Of a stretch of 64,000 nt of DNA, positions 44,839-58,419 are shown piece by piece (position 1 is the stretch's first letter; every line of letters starts with the position of its first letter). The notes below the pieces were generated by a model. It ran no database searches. It worked only from the letters and a program-made list of their open reading frames with translations, and had not been told where the DNA came from. Made by a program: the position numbers and the translations under genes. This DNA comes from Erwinia sp. E602 (GTDB lineage Bacteria; Pseudomonadota; Gammaproteobacteria; Enterobacterales; Enterobacteriaceae), in the NCBI RefSeq assembly GCF_018141005.1, contig NZ_CP046582.1, positions 4,588,001-4,652,000 on the forward strand, given 5' to 3'.

Positions 44839-47487
44839 ATGAACGAACAATATTCCGCAATGCGTAGTAACGTCAGTATGCTCGGCAAACTGCTCGGGGA
44901 TACTATCAAGGATGCACTGGGAGAGAACATCCTGGAACGGGTGGAGACCATCCGTAAGCTTTCCAAGTCATCGCGTGCGGGAAATGACGCCGACCGTCAG
45001 GCGCTGCTGACCACGCTGCAAAACTTGTCCAACGATGAGCTGCTGCCGGTAGCCCGCGCCTTCAGCCAGTTCCTTAACCTGACCAACGTGGCCGAGCAGT
45101 ACCACACTATTTCACCCAACGGCGAAGGGGCCAATAATCCGCAGGTGCTGGCACAGACCTTTGCGCGTCTGAAACAGCAGCCGGACCTGACGGAAGCGGA
45201 CGTTCGCCAGGCGGTGGAATCCCTGTCGCTGGAACTGGTGCTGACCGCTCACCCGACGGAGATCACCCGTCGTACCCTGATTCATAAACTGGTGGAAGTG
45301 AACAGCTGCCTGAAGCAGCTCGATCACAACGACCTGTCCGACTACGATCGCGGCAAGATCATGCGCCGCCTGCGTCAGCTGGTTGCCCAGGCCTGGCACA
45401 CCGATGAAATTCGTAAATACCGCCCGACCCCGGTCGATGAAGCCAAGTGGGGCTTTGCGGTGGTGGAAAACAGCCTGTGGGACGGCGTGCCGCAGTTCCT
45501 GCGCGAGCTGGACGAGCAGGTGGAAGCCTCCTTCGGCTACACCCTGCCGGTCGATTTCGTGCCGGTGAAATTTACCTCGTGGATGGGCGGCGACCGTGAC
45601 GGCAACCCGAACGTGACCGCCACAGTCACCCGCCACGTGCTGCAGCTGAGCCGCTGGAAAGCCTGCGACCTGTTCCTGCGCGATATCGCCGTGCTGGTCT
45701 CCGAGCTGTCGATGTCCGAATGTACCCCGGAAGTCCGCGAGCTGTGCGGTAATCCGGAGGCGCTGGAGCCGTACCGCGAGATCATGAAAAACCTGCGCGG
45801 CCAGCTGATGAGCACCCAGGCCTACCTGGCCCGCCGCCTGAAGGGCGAGCGCCTTCCGCGCCCGGCCGACCTGCTGATCTCCAACGACCAGCTGTGGGAC
45901 CCGCTCTACACCTGTTTCCAGTCGCTGCAGGCCTGTGGCATGGGTATCATCGCCAACGGCCAGCTGCTCGATACCCTGCGCCGCGTGAAGTGCTTCGGCG
46001 TGCCGCTGGTGCGCATTGACCTGCGTCAGGAGAGCACCCGTCACACCCAGGCGATCGCCGAAATTACCCGCTACCTGGGTCTCGGCGACTACGAAAGCTG
46101 GTCAGAAGCCGACAAGCAGGCGTTCCTGATCCGCGAACTGAACTCCAAGCGCCCGCTGACGCCGCTGAAGTGGGAGCCGACCGCCGATACCCAGGAAGTG
46201 CTGGATACCTGCCGCGTCGCCGCCGAAGTGCCGCAGGGCTCGATCGCCGCCTACGTGATCTCGATGGCGAAAACGCCGTCCGACGTGCTGGCGGTGCATC
46301 TGCTGCTGAAAGAAGCCGGTATTCCTTACGCAATGCCGGTGGCACCGCTGTTTGAAACCCTCGACGACCTGAACAACGCCAACGAGGTAATGGGCCAGCT
46401 GCTGAACATCGACTGGTACCGCGGCCTGATTCAGGGCAAACAGATGGTGATGATTGGCTACTCCGACTCGGCGAAAGATGCCGGCGTAATGGCCGCCAGC
46501 TGGGCGCAGTATGAAGCGCAGGAAAAACTGATTAACACCTGTGAGCAGGCCGGGATTACCCTGACCCTGTTCCACGGACGCGGCGGCAGCATCGGCCGCG
46601 GTGGCGCACCGGCGCACGCCGCGCTGCTGTCACAGCCCCCGGGCAGCCTGAAGGGTGGCCTGCGCGTCACCGAACAGGGCGAGATGATCCGCTTTAAGTT
46701 CGGCCTGCCGGAAGTGACCATCAGCAGCCTGGCGCTGTATACCGGTGCCATTCTTGAAGCCAACCTGCTGCCGCCGCCGCAGCCAAAAGACGAGTGGCGT
46801 CAGGTGATGGCGCAGCTGTCGGAGGTCTCCTGCAGGATGTACCGCGGCTACGTGCGCGAACATGACGACTTCGTGCCCTACTTCCGCTCGGCCACCCCGG
46901 AGCTGGAGCTGGCCAAGCTGCCGCTGGGTTCCCGCCCGGCCAAGCGCCGCCCGACCGGCGGCGTCGAGTCGCTGCGCGCCATTCCGTGGATCTTCGCCTG
47001 GACGCAGAACCGCCTGATGCTGCCGGCCTGGCTGGGCGCCGGTGCCGCGCTGCAGAAAGCGATGGCCGACGGCCATCAGGATCGGCTGGAAGTGATGTGC
47101 CGCGACTGGCCGTTCTTCTCCACCCGCATCGGCATGCTGGAGATGGTCTACTCCAAAGCCGACCTGTGGCTGGCGGAGTACTACGATCAGCGCCTGGTGG
47201 ACAAATCCCTGTGGCCGCTGGGTAAACAGCTGCGCGACCAGCTGGACTCGGACATCAACGCGGTGCTGACCATCGCCAACGACTCACATCTGATGGCCGA
47301 CCAGCCGTGGATCGCCGAGTCCATTGCGCTGCGTAACGTCTACACCGATCCGCTGAACGTGCTGCAGGCTGAACTGCTGCACCGTTCACGCCAGCTGGAA
47401 GAGGCCGGCGAACCGGACGCGCGCATCGAGCAGGCGCTGATGGTCACCATCGCCGGCGTGGCGGCGGGCATGCGTAACACCGGCTAG
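44839..47487 (+). CDS. ppc: Phosphoenolpyruvate carboxylase
   Basis: Ppc adds bicarbonate to PEP to refill oxaloacetate. The 882 residues are one fewer than E. coli Ppc. The active-site histidine motif [27 protein letters not shown], the glycine-rich loop [14 protein letters not shown], and the C-terminal MRNTG (aspartate and tetramer contacts) are intact. The 246 bp upstream hold no gene and should contain its promoter. Confidence 0.98.
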   Translation: MNEQYSAMRSNVSMLGKLLGDTIKDALGENILERVETIRKLSKSSRAGNDADRQALLTTLQNLSNDELLPVARAFSQFLNLTNVAEQYHTISPNGEGANNPQVLAQTFARLKQQPDLTEADVRQAVESLSLELVLTAHPTEITRRTLIHKLVEVNSCLKQLDHNDLSDYDRGKIMRRLRQLVAQAWHTDEIRKYRPTPVDEAKWGFAVVENSLWDGVPQFLRELDEQVEASFGYTLPVDFVPVKFTSWMGGDRDGNPNVTATVTRHVLQLSRWKACDLFLRDIAVLVSELSMSECTPEVRELCGNPEALEPYREIMKNLRGQLMSTQAYLARRLKGERLPRPADLLISNDQLWDPLYTCFQSLQACGMGIIANGQLLDTLRRVKCFGVPLVRIDLRQESTRHTQAIAEITRYLGLGDYESWSEADKQAFLIRELNSKRPLTPLKWEPTADTQEVLDTCRVAAEVPQGSIAAYVISMAKTPSDVLAVHLLLKEAGIPYAMPVAPLFETLDDLNNANEVMGQLLNIDWYRGLIQGKQMVMIGYSDSAKDAGVMAASWAQYEAQEKLINTCEQAGITLTLFHGRGGSIGRGGAPAHAALLSQPPGSLKGGLRVTEQGEMIRFKFGLPEVTISSLALYTGAILEANLLPPPQPKDEWRQVMAQLSEVSCRMYRGYVREHDDFVPYFRSATPELELAKLPLGSRPAKRRPTGGVESLRAIPWIFAWTQNRLMLPAWLGAGAALQKAMADGHQDRLEVMCRDWPFFSTRIGMLEMVYSKADLWLAEYYDQRLVDKSLWPLGKQLRDQLDSDINAVLTIANDSHLMADQPWIAESIALRNVYTDPLNVLQAELLHRSRQLEEAGEPDARIEQALMVTIAGVAAGMRNTG

Positions 47488-47505
47488 GCAACGGATACCA
47501 TCAGC

Positions 47506-47534
47506 AAAAAAGGACGCTTGCGCGTCCTTTTTTT
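47506..47534. terminator. Bidirectional terminator between ppc and metF
   Basis: The stem AAAAAGGACGC/GCGTCCTTTTT around a TTGC loop has a T-run on the plus strand and an A-run on the left. It therefore serves the convergent ppc and metF genes. Confidence 0.9.
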
Positions 47535-47559
47535 GTTTTAGTCGCTCGCTAACGGGCGG

Positions 47560-48558
<999 letters not shown>

Positions 48559-48761
48559 TTATTCAGTCAACAGCTAAATGCGCAAAGGCAGTGACGAATT
48601 CTCAGGCAGGTTGAAGGATTCTCATGATGCAGGCAGGCGGACCAAAAAACCGTGAGGCAGGACAAACAACGGTAGCAGTCAGTCAAAACGCTGAGAGACT
48701 GCCTGTGGCAGGCGTTAATACCTGTGAACCTGTCCCGTCGGTTGTCGCAACAGATTCACAG

Positions 48762-48780
48762 GCCGGGCAGGCGGCCCGGC
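48762..48780 (-). other. Hairpin downstream of metL
   Basis: GCCGGGC/GCCCGGC forms a 7-bp GC stem 34 bp after the metL stop, with no T-run. It may stabilise the mRNA end or mark a Rho-dependent end. The rest of the 272-bp stretch to the metF operator shows no convincing gene; a 67-codon frame at 48624-48827 on the other strand is not credible. Confidence 0.45.
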
Positions 48781-48814
48781 ACGCGTCATCGAAATACAGG
48801 CCGCTACGGGCAGA

Positions 48815-51244
48815 TTACAGCAGCTGAGCCAGGCGATTGAGATCGGACTGAATCGCCCCGGCAGTGACGTCACGGCCGGCACCCGGCCCGCGGATCACCA
48901 GCGGGTTATCGCGATACCAGCGGCTCTCGATGGCAAACACGTTGTCACACGGCAGCAGCGCGGCCAGCGCGTGGTCCGGGCGTACCGCTTCCACGCCGAC
49001 GCGCGCCTTGCCGTTAGCATCGAAGCGCGCCACGTAGCGCAGCACCAGCCCCAGCTCCTGCGCCGCTTCATAGCGCTGCAGCATCTGCTCGTTGAGCACG
49101 TCGCTGTTTTCGAAGAAGTCGTCGGCGGTGCCGGCCTGGCAGCCCTCCGGCACCAGCGATTCAACGCGCACCTGGCCCGGTTCAATATCGTAGCCCGCTT
49201 CACGCGCCAGAATCACCAGCTTGCGCATCACGTCCTGACCGGAGAGGTCGACGCGCGGATCGGGCTCGGTCAGCCCCTGCTGCCAGGCCTGGTCCACCAG
49301 CTCGGTAAAGGGCACCGAACCGTCAAACTGCAGGAACAGCCACGACAGCGTGCCGGAGAAAATACCGCTGATCGACAGAATACTGTCGCCGCTTTCGCGC
49401 AGATCGCGCACCGTATGGTTGACCGGCAGCCCGGCACCGACGGTGGCGTTATACAGCCAGTGGCGTCCGGTCTTGGCAAAGGCATCGCGGATTTGACGGT
49501 AGTCAACGCCGCTGGACGCCCCGGCCACCTTATTGGCACCGATCACGTGGAAACCGTAGCTGGCAAAATCCAGGTACTGTGCCGCCAGCGTCTCACTGGC
49601 GGTCACGTCCAGCACCACCAGGTCGTCGAACGGGTGTGCACGCATCCACAGGAACAGCGACTCCTGATCCAGCGCCTCGGACTCAGTCTCAAAGAACGCC
49701 AGTGCGCGGCTGGCGTCCAGCCCCGCGTAGTTAAGCAGGCTGCGGCGGCTGTCCACCACCCCGGCCAGCACAAATTCAAAGCCGGTACGCGCCGACAGCG
49801 TCTCCTGCTCGCGGGCGAACAGCTCCAGCCAGCGTGAGCCGATGTTGCCTTTACCAAACAGCACCAGCCCGACCTGCTTCTCGGCGCGGAACAGCGTCTG
49901 GTGCAGCCCGCGGATAAGGTGTTCGGTTGGGCCAACGCGCAGCACCGCCACCAGGCTGATCCCCTCCTCAGACTGCCAGATAAACTCTACCGGCTGGTCT
50001 TTCATCTGCTGCCAGAAACGGTGGCTGTGCAGCGGATTACGGCAGACGCCGGCCCCGACCATCGCCACCAGCGCCATACCGTCACGCAGCTGCAGGCGTC
50101 CCGGTAACCCGGCATCCTGCAGCAGCGTCAGCGCGCTGTTAACCACTTCCGAGGTGTAACACAGCTGCAGCAGGTTGCGATCGGGATGGATACCGGTCGC
50201 CAGCGGGCGCACCTGGGCGCGCTTCAGCAGCTGGTCGATCTCTTTATGCAGAATGGTAAAGTCGTGCTGCGGTGGCACCTGGAACTCAATCAGGCAGACG
50301 TCATCATGGCTGGTGACGATGCGCGCACCGGTACCGGACGCCAGCACCCGCTCAATACGGGTCGAGCCCTGCTCCGGCTGATAGCTGCAGCGCAGCTGTA
50401 AATCGATATTGCTGGCCGACACCGGCTGCAGGGTGCGGGTGTGCAGCACCGGCGCGGCCAGGCGCGCCAGCTCGCTGGCCTCGTCCAGCCGCAGCAGCGG
50501 CAGCAGGCAGGCATCTTTCACCTTACGCGGGTCGGCGCTGTACACCCCGGCCACGTCACTCCAGATGGTCACCCGCGTGGCCCCGGCCAGCGCGCCGATC
50601 TGCGTCGCCGAATAGTCGCTGCCGTTGCGCCCGAGCAGCACCGTTTCACCGGCGTCGCTGCGGCTGATAAAGCCGGTCACCACCAGGCGGTGCGAGCCGC
50701 GCTGTGCCATCAGTTGCTGCAGCAGCGGCAGGGATTTCGCTTCATCCACCTGCGGCTGAGCGGCGCGCTCCGCACGCAGAAAATCTCGGGCGTCCAGCCA
50801 GGAGGACTCAATATCGCGCTGGTTGAGCACCGCCGACATCAGCCGCGCCGACCAGATCTCACCGTGGCCAACCACTTCGGCATATACCGCTTCACTGATT
50901 TCGCCGTCCAGCAGCGCGGCCAGCCGCTCCAGATCGTGGATAAAGGTGCCAGTCAGCGGCTCGGCGATCTCAGCAGGTAACAGGCTGGTAATCAGTTCAC
51001 TTTGATAACGACGCAGCGCCTGCTGTACCTGATGGGCCGACAGCCGATCGCTGTGGCTCAGCTTTAACCAGCTGATTAACTGGTTGGTGGTACTGCCGGC
51101 CGCCGACACCACCATCAGATCGCCCGGCTGGCTGTATTCCGCCATAATCCCGGCCACCCGCTGATAGCATTTCGCATCCGCCAGACTGCTGCCGCCAAAC
51201 TTATGTAACTGACGTGAACGTCCTGCCCCTGCTGAATAACTCAT
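48815..51244 (-). CDS. metL: Bifunctional aspartokinase II / homoserine dehydrogenase II
   Basis: MetL catalyses the first and third steps from aspartate to homoserine for methionine. The 809 residues (E. coli 810) hold an aspartokinase domain (KFGGSSLADAKCYQRVA near residue 15, and LGRNGSDYSATQIGAL), ACT-like regulatory segments, and a homoserine dehydrogenase domain from about residue 460 (LVLFGKGNIGSRWLEL). It starts 2 bp after the metB stop, so metBL is an operon repressed by MetJ. Confidence 0.97.
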   Translation of the reverse strand: MSYSAGAGRSRQLHKFGGSSLADAKCYQRVAGIMAEYSQPGDLMVVSAAGSTTNQLISWLKLSHSDRLSAHQVQQALRRYQSELITSLLPAEIAEPLTGTFIHDLERLAALLDGEISEAVYAEVVGHGEIWSARLMSAVLNQRDIESSWLDARDFLRAERAAQPQVDEAKSLPLLQQLMAQRGSHRLVVTGFISRSDAGETVLLGRNGSDYSATQIGALAGATRVTIWSDVAGVYSADPRKVKDACLLPLLRLDEASELARLAAPVLHTRTLQPVSASNIDLQLRCSYQPEQGSTRIERVLASGTGARIVTSHDDVCLIEFQVPPQHDFTILHKEIDQLLKRAQVRPLATGIHPDRNLLQLCYTSEVVNSALTLLQDAGLPGRLQLRDGMALVAMVGAGVCRNPLHSHRFWQQMKDQPVEFIWQSEEGISLVAVLRVGPTEHLIRGLHQTLFRAEKQVGLVLFGKGNIGSRWLELFAREQETLSARTGFEFVLAGVVDSRRSLLNYAGLDASRALAFFETESEALDQESLFLWMRAHPFDDLVVLDVTASETLAAQYLDFASYGFHVIGANKVAGASSGVDYRQIRDAFAKTGRHWLYNATVGAGLPVNHTVRDLRESGDSILSISGIFSGTLSWLFLQFDGSVPFTELVDQAWQQGLTEPDPRVDLSGQDVMRKLVILAREAGYDIEPGQVRVESLVPEGCQAGTADDFFENSDVLNEQMLQRYEAAQELGLVLRYVARFDANGKARVGVEAVRPDHALAALLPCDNVFAIESRWYRDNPLVIRGPGAGRDVTAGAIQSDLNRLAQLL

Positions 51245-51246
51245 GC

Positions 51247-52407
51247 TTACCTCTTGGCCGCAATCCGGAAGGCATTATCCAGATCGGCAATTAAATCTTC
51301 ATGATCCTCAATCCCCACGGAGATACGCAGCAGCGACTCGGAAATCCCGGCCTGCGCACGCGCCTCGGCTGACATACCCGCGTGGGTCATGGTCGCCGTG
51401 TGGGAGATCAGGCTCTCAACGCCACCCAGCGACTCCGCCAGGGTGAACAGTTCCAGCGCTTTCAGGAAGCGGCGTAGCGTCGCCTCATCACCGTCAAACT
51501 CAAAACTGAGCATCGCGCCGAAGCCTTTCTGCTGCTTCACCGCAAACTCATGTCCTGCATTGGACGGCAGAGAAGGATGATACAACTTTTTCACCAGCGG
51601 TTGCTGCTGCAGATAGTCCACAATCGCCAACGCGTTGCGCTGAGCTGCCGCGATACGCGGTGCCAGCGTGCGCAGGCCGCGCAGCAGCAGATAGCTGTCA
51701 AACGCCGCACCGGTGACGCCGATATTGTTCGCCCACCAGGCCAGCGTTGTAACATGCTCTGGATCTTTGGCAATCACCGCCCCCGCCACCACGTCCGAGT
51801 GGCCGTTCAGGTACTTGGTACAGGAGTGGATCACCAGATCCGCGCCCAGCGCCAGCGGGTTCTGCAGCGCCGGGCTGAGGAAGGTGTTATCCACCACGCT
51901 AATCGCGCCGGCCTCGGCCGCGGCTTTACAGATCGCAGCAATATCCACCACGCGCAGCAGCGGGTTGCTCGGGCTTTCCACCAGCACCAGCTTTGGCTTC
52001 TCCGCCAGCGCGGCCTGCAGGGCCGCTTCATCACCCTGATCGACGAACTTCACGCGATAAGCACCGCGCTTGCTCAGGCTGTCGAACAGACGATAGCTAC
52101 CGCCGTAACAGTCGTGCGGTGCCACCAGCAGGTCACCCGGCTGCAGGAATACGGTGGTCACCAGATGGATCGCCGACATACCGGTATTGGTCATTACCGC
52201 ACCGGCACCGCCTTCCAGATCGGCCAGCGCACGCTGCACCACATCACGGGTCGGGTTACCGCGGCGTGAATAGTCATGGGCGCGCGGCTCGTTAAAATCG
52301 GTGAAGTTATACGTACTGGAGAGGTGAATCGGTGGGACAACGCAGCCATATTGCTCGTCGTCATTCAAACCGCTACGTACTGCGATAGTTGCCTGTTTAC
52401 GCGTCAT
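51247..52407 (-). CDS. metB: Cystathionine gamma-synthase
   Basis: MetB is the PLP enzyme joining O-succinylhomoserine and cysteine. The 386 residues equal E. coli MetB with the ATG at 52407 (MTRKQATIAVRSGLN). An in-frame ATG at 52602 would place 65 unmatched residues across the MetJ operator and is rejected. The PLP lysine is in SCTKYLNGHSDVV. It is divergent from metJ. Confidence 0.97.
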   Translation of the reverse strand: MTRKQATIAVRSGLNDDEQYGCVVPPIHLSSTYNFTDFNEPRAHDYSRRGNPTRDVVQRALADLEGGAGAVMTNTGMSAIHLVTTVFLQPGDLLVAPHDCYGGSYRLFDSLSKRGAYRVKFVDQGDEAALQAALAEKPKLVLVESPSNPLLRVVDIAAICKAAAEAGAISVVDNTFLSPALQNPLALGADLVIHSCTKYLNGHSDVVAGAVIAKDPEHVTTLAWWANNIGVTGAAFDSYLLLRGLRTLAPRIAAAQRNALAIVDYLQQQPLVKKLYHPSLPSNAGHEFAVKQQKGFGAMLSFEFDGDEATLRRFLKALELFTLAESLGGVESLISHTATMTHAGMSAEARAQAGISESLLRISVGIEDHEDLIADLDNAFRIAAKR

Positions 52408-52467
52408 GGTGCATATATTCCTGCAGGTCGGGAAGAAGATGGCATATAGAGTAAAGCGGGGCACAAT

Positions 52468-52515
52468 AGACGTCAATACATCTGGACATCTAAATGTCTT
52501 TGCGTATAGATTGAG
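52468..52515. promoter_or_regulatory. MetJ operator between metB and metJ (five to six met boxes)
   Basis: Contiguous 8-bp units AGACGTCA, ATACATCT, GGACATCT, AAATGTCT and TTGCGTAT, perhaps with AGATTGAG, approximate the met box. The divergent metB and metJ promoters must overlap this array. Confidence 0.87.
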
Positions 52516-52653
52516 CAACGGACCAATAACCGCTAGAATTATGCCGAAATCCCCCGCAGAAAGTGGTGTCATCCCGGTGTGATGGCCACCGACTTCGGGC
52601 ATAATTAGCCGGTTTTCGGCATTTTCACTTTCATACGATGATTAAGGTAGCCC

Positions 52654-52971
52654 ATGGCTGAATGGAACGGCGAATATATCAGCCCTTACGCTGAGCACGG
52701 TAAGAAGAGCGAGCAGGTCAAAAAAATCACGGTATCCATCCCGTTAAAAGTCCTGAAAATTTTGACGGACGAGCGCACGCGCCGCCAGGTCAACAACCTG
52801 CGCCATGCCACCAACAGCGAACTGCTGTGTGAAGCGTTCCTGCACGCCTTCACCGGACAGCCGCTGCCGGACGACATCGACCTGCGTAAAGAGCGCAGCG
52901 ACGAGATTCCCGAAACGGCCAAGGCGATCATGCGTGAGATGGGCGTCGATCCGGACACCTGGGAGTACTGA
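52654..52971 (+). CDS. metJ: Methionine repressor MetJ
   Basis: MetJ is the ribbon-helix-helix repressor that uses S-adenosylmethionine as corepressor. The 105 residues have the DNA-contact beta strand [18 protein letters not shown] and the helix [20 protein letters not shown]. It is divergent from metB across the met-box array. Confidence 0.98.
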   Translation: MAEWNGEYISPYAEHGKKSEQVKKITVSIPLKVLKILTDERTRRQVNNLRHATNSELLCEAFLHAFTGQPLPDDIDLRKERSDEIPETAKAIMREMGVDPDTWEY

Positions 52972-53296
52972 GTTCCGCCACTCAGTCGCTGCCGGCCACG
53001 TGCCCCGCTGAAAAGGGGGACGTGGCCCGCGCCAGCACCGATCTCCCGCTCCGCTGGCTGGCACCCTGTTCCTGCCCTTCCCCCCTCTGCTGTCATCCTC
53101 CCTTTGCCTTACCTCTGACGATCTACGCTTTTACCGAACGCTATCTGCCTGACGCACGCGCACCGTGCTATCCCTGATGACGTTTTGTCGCACAGGCCCG
53201 GCCTTATCCCCTGCTGCCCCCCATTCGGGGACTGTTTTCTCCCGCCATCACTGAGCAGGCTATGAGATCCGTCTCAGATAAGAAAAGGAATCTACC
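52972..53296. other. metJ downstream gap with a large hairpin
   Basis: This 325-bp stretch has no credible gene. A long imperfect palindrome, GGCCACGTGCCCC/GGGGGACGTGGCC (52994-53027) with an 8-base loop, lies 22 bp after the metJ stop and lacks a T-run. It may stabilise or end the metJ message. The 60 bp before 53297 contain an AAGGAA Shine-Dalgarno and presumably the promoter of the next gene. Confidence 0.5.
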
Positions 53297-54307
53297 ATGT
53301 GTACCCGTGTCTTTATGAATATGCACCCTGACTATCTGGTCAGCGCGCGTGGGCTGGACTTCTTTGGCCCGGCCGATCCCGCGCTGGTGATCACCCCGCG
53401 CGGCATTGAGCACAGCGGCAGCGACGAACCGGATGCGCTGTGCTGGCAGACGCGCTACGGCAGCGTGATGATTTACGCCAGCGGCCTGTTTCCGATGGAT
53501 GGCATCAACGAAATGGGGCTGGCAGGCCACACGCTCTATTACAATAACGGCAAACAGCAACAGCGCGACAATCAGGACAAACCGCAGCTGGACAGCCGTG
53601 CCTGGCTCAGCTGGCTGCTGGATAACCACGCCACGGTGGCGGAAGCGGTGGCAGGATTAGAAAACGTGCGGCTGGTTGCCAGAAAACTGCCGATTGATTA
53701 CGCCACCGATACCAAACATATTGCGCTGGAGGATACCAGCGGCGACTCGGCGATTATTGAGATCGATGACGGCAAGGTGAACATCTACCATCATCGTGAA
53801 TACCGGGTAATGACCAATCCGCCATCTTATGCGCAACAGCTGGCTAACCTGGAAAAGTACCGCTTTACGGATGCCGACCACTATCCGGCCACACAAAGCC
53901 CGCAGGACCGCTTTGTCCGCGCCACCCTGCATCTGCGCAACCTGCCGGAACCACACAGCGCCGACCAGGCTCGGGGGTTTGTGCAGTCGGTACTGTCCAA
54001 CCAGGCCTTCCCGGTGGGCTACCCGGATATGGACGATCCGATGGTGCGCGAAGTCAGCGCCGCCTATCAGCGGTACTCACGCTATCCCGGTGAGAACAGA
54101 GGCACCGCCACCTACTGGAGCACCCTTACCGACCTCAGCCGGGGGGAATACTGGTTTAAGTCGGTGTTCGCGGCATCCTCCGTGTATGTGAAGCTGCAGG
54201 AGATAGACTTCAGCGCCGGCCAGCCGGTGCGCCAGCTCGACCATCTGCAGCACTACGCCGAACGCGGGTTACAGGGGAACATTCTGGCGCAGCTGACGCC
54301 CTGCTGA
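53297..54307 (+). CDS. Linear amide C-N hydrolase, choloylglycine hydrolase / penicillin V acylase family
   Basis: The 336-residue protein belongs to the cysteine Ntn hydrolases. Cys2 would become the N-terminal nucleophile after removal of Met1. Arg18 and Asp21 (ARGLD), Asn174 (VMTNPP) and an Arg at 205 or 208 fit the family active-site set. There is no signal peptide, so it is probably cytoplasmic, unlike exported penicillin V acylases. Related enzymes of plant-associated bacteria hydrolyse penicillin V and acyl-homoserine lactones; the substrate here is not readable. It lies between metJ and rpmE, which are adjacent in E. coli, so it is an insertion. Confidence 0.8.
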   Translation: MCTRVFMNMHPDYLVSARGLDFFGPADPALVITPRGIEHSGSDEPDALCWQTRYGSVMIYASGLFPMDGINEMGLAGHTLYYNNGKQQQRDNQDKPQLDSRAWLSWLLDNHATVAEAVAGLENVRLVARKLPIDYATDTKHIALEDTSGDSAIIEIDDGKVNIYHHREYRVMTNPPSYAQQLANLEKYRFTDADHYPATQSPQDRFVRATLHLRNLPEPHSADQARGFVQSVLSNQAFPVGYPDMDDPMVREVSAAYQRYSRYPGENRGTATYWSTLTDLSRGEYWFKSVFAASSVYVKLQEIDFSAGQPVRQLDHLQHYAERGLQGNILAQLTPC

Positions 54308-54313
54308 GCGCCC

Positions 54314-54346
54314 ATAAAAAAACCCGGCCGAAGCCGGGTTTTTTCT
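54314..54346. terminator. Bidirectional terminator between the Ntn hydrolase gene and rpmE
   Basis: AACCCGGC-CGAA-GCCGGGTT (54321-54340) has an A-run on the left and a T-run on the right, serving both convergent genes. Confidence 0.92.
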
Positions 54347-54381
54347 GCATCAGAAACGGCAGGCCGCTTCCGAAAGGCGTC

Positions 54382-54594
54382 TTACTTGGCGCCTGGGATG
54401 CTGAAACGCTTGTTGAAGCGGTCAACACGGCCACCGGTAGCAACGTCACGCTGCTTACCAGTGTAGAACGGGTGGCATGCGCCACACACGTCCAGGTTCA
54501 GGTCGCGACCCACGGTAGAGCGGGTTTTGATTTCGTTACCGCAAGAACATTTAGCAGTAACTTCAACGTAATTTGGGTGAATACCTTTTTTCAT
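54382..54594 (-). CDS. rpmE: 50S ribosomal protein L31
   Basis: This is the 70-residue zinc-binding form of L31. The zinc cysteines are Cys16 and Cys18 (KCSCGN) and Cys37 and Cys40 (DVCGACH). It is divergent from priA, as in E. coli. Confidence 0.97.
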   Translation of the reverse strand: MKKGIHPNYVEVTAKCSCGNEIKTRSTVGRDLNLDVCGACHPFYTGKQRDVATGGRVDRFNKRFSIPGAK

Positions 54595-54677
54595 GGGAAA
54601 CCTCAGTTAAGGCCGTGTCGCTCTCCCGCGCCAGGAAAATCCTGCGCCGGCACCACACGAGAATTAATAATGATTAG

Positions 54678-57008
<2,331 letters not shown>

Positions 57009-57212
57009 GGCACGTAAGCGTTTGCCTGTGAATTTTGCGGGGCCGATCGAAAAAAGTCGCACAAGTCACATTTTTTATGCAAATTAAGTAACAGCAGAGC
57101 GCGACATCTGTTAAGAATGCGGCTGGCAGCGCAGGAAGCGGCACAGGCCAACGCGAAGAAACTATTGTCATAAGATTGTCAGACCCGCGACAGCGGGTTA
57201 CTGGGAGAAGCA

Positions 57213-58250
57213 GTGGAGCAGAATCAAGAGACGACGGCAGCGACCATGAAGGACGTGGCCGAAAAAGCAGGGGTATCAACGGCCACGGTCTCACGCGCGC
57301 TGATGAATCCGGAAAAAGTCTCCGCTGCGACCCGCGCAAAAGTCGAGCAGGCGGTGATTGCCGTCGGCTACTCACCGCATTCGATGACGCGCAGCACCCG
57401 GCGCGGTGAATCCCGCACCGTACTGGTGATTGTGCCGGATATCTGCGACCCGTTCTTCAGCGAGATTATTCGCGGCATCGAAGTGGTGGCGGCGCGCAAA
57501 GGCTACCTGGTGCTGATCGGCGACTGCGCTCACCAGAACCAGCAGGAGAAGTCGTTCCTCAACCTGATGCTGACCCGCCAGATCGACGGCATGGTGCTGC
57601 TGGGTTCTCAGGTACCTTTCGATACCCGCCAGGAGGAGCAGCGTAATCTGCCGCCAATGGTGATGGCTAACGAATTTGCTCCCGAGCTGGAGCTGCCCAC
57701 CGTACATATTGATAACCTGACCGCGGCGTTTGAAGCGGTTAACCACCTGCAAAAGCTGGGGCACCGCCGTATCGCCTGCATCGCCGGCCCGGAAGAGATG
57801 CCGCTGTGCCAGTACCGCCTGCAGGGCTATATTCAGGCGCTGCGCCGTCACGGCATCAGCGTCGATCCGCAGTACATCGTGCGCGGTGAGTTTAGCTTTG
57901 ATGCCGGCGCGCGGGCGATGCGGCAGCTGATGGCGCTACCAAAGCCGCCTCAGGCGCTGTTTTGCCACAGCGACATCATCGCGCTGGGGGCGATGGCGCA
58001 GGCGAAAAATATGGGGCTGCGCATTCCACGCGATCTGTCGCTGATCGGCTTTGATGATATTGAGCTTTCCCGCTACAGCGATCCGCAGTTAACCACCGTC
58101 GCCCAGCCGCGTTTCAACATAGGTCGCGAAGCAATGCTACTCTTGCTGGAGCAGCTGGAGGGCAGAATGGTGAATACGGGTTCCCGCCTGCTGGATTTTG
58201 AACTTAAAATCCGTGGCAGCACGGCGCCATCGCTGTACGACGAAGACTAA
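57213..58250 (+). CDS. cytR: LacI-family regulator CytR
   Basis: CytR represses nucleoside uptake and catabolism genes together with CRP. The 345 residues have an N-terminal LacI helix-turn-helix (TMKDVAEKAGVSTATVSRALMNPEKV) and a periplasmic-binding-like core with DICDPFFSEIIRGIE. The start is a GTG at 57213, preceded by GGGAGAAG. It lies between priA and ftsN, as in E. coli. Confidence 0.95.
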   Translation: MEQNQETTAATMKDVAEKAGVSTATVSRALMNPEKVSAATRAKVEQAVIAVGYSPHSMTRSTRRGESRTVLVIVPDICDPFFSEIIRGIEVVAARKGYLVLIGDCAHQNQQEKSFLNLMLTRQIDGMVLLGSQVPFDTRQEEQRNLPPMVMANEFAPELELPTVHIDNLTAAFEAVNHLQKLGHRRIACIAGPEEMPLCQYRLQGYIQALRRHGISVDPQYIVRGEFSFDAGARAMRQLMALPKPPQALFCHSDIIALGAMAQAKNMGLRIPRDLSLIGFDDIELSRYSDPQLTTVAQPRFNIGREAMLLLLEQLEGRMVNTGSRLLDFELKIRGSTAPSLYDED

Positions 58251-58419
58251 CCACAGACGTTTCCGCCCGTCCGATAAGATTATCTGCAAAAAAATCAGCG
58301 GATTCTTAGTGATATGCTGGCTGGTCAAACCTCAGCCCCTTGCGTAACATGGCGGGGCTGTACCGGGAGCACACTTTTCTTCCCGGTAATTTCTTTCATT
58401 ATTTATAAACGGAACGAGA

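Noticed and set aside
48624..48827. 67-codon open frame between metF and metL on the plus strand
   Set aside because: It overlaps the metL end, has a repetitive low-complexity product and no family match.
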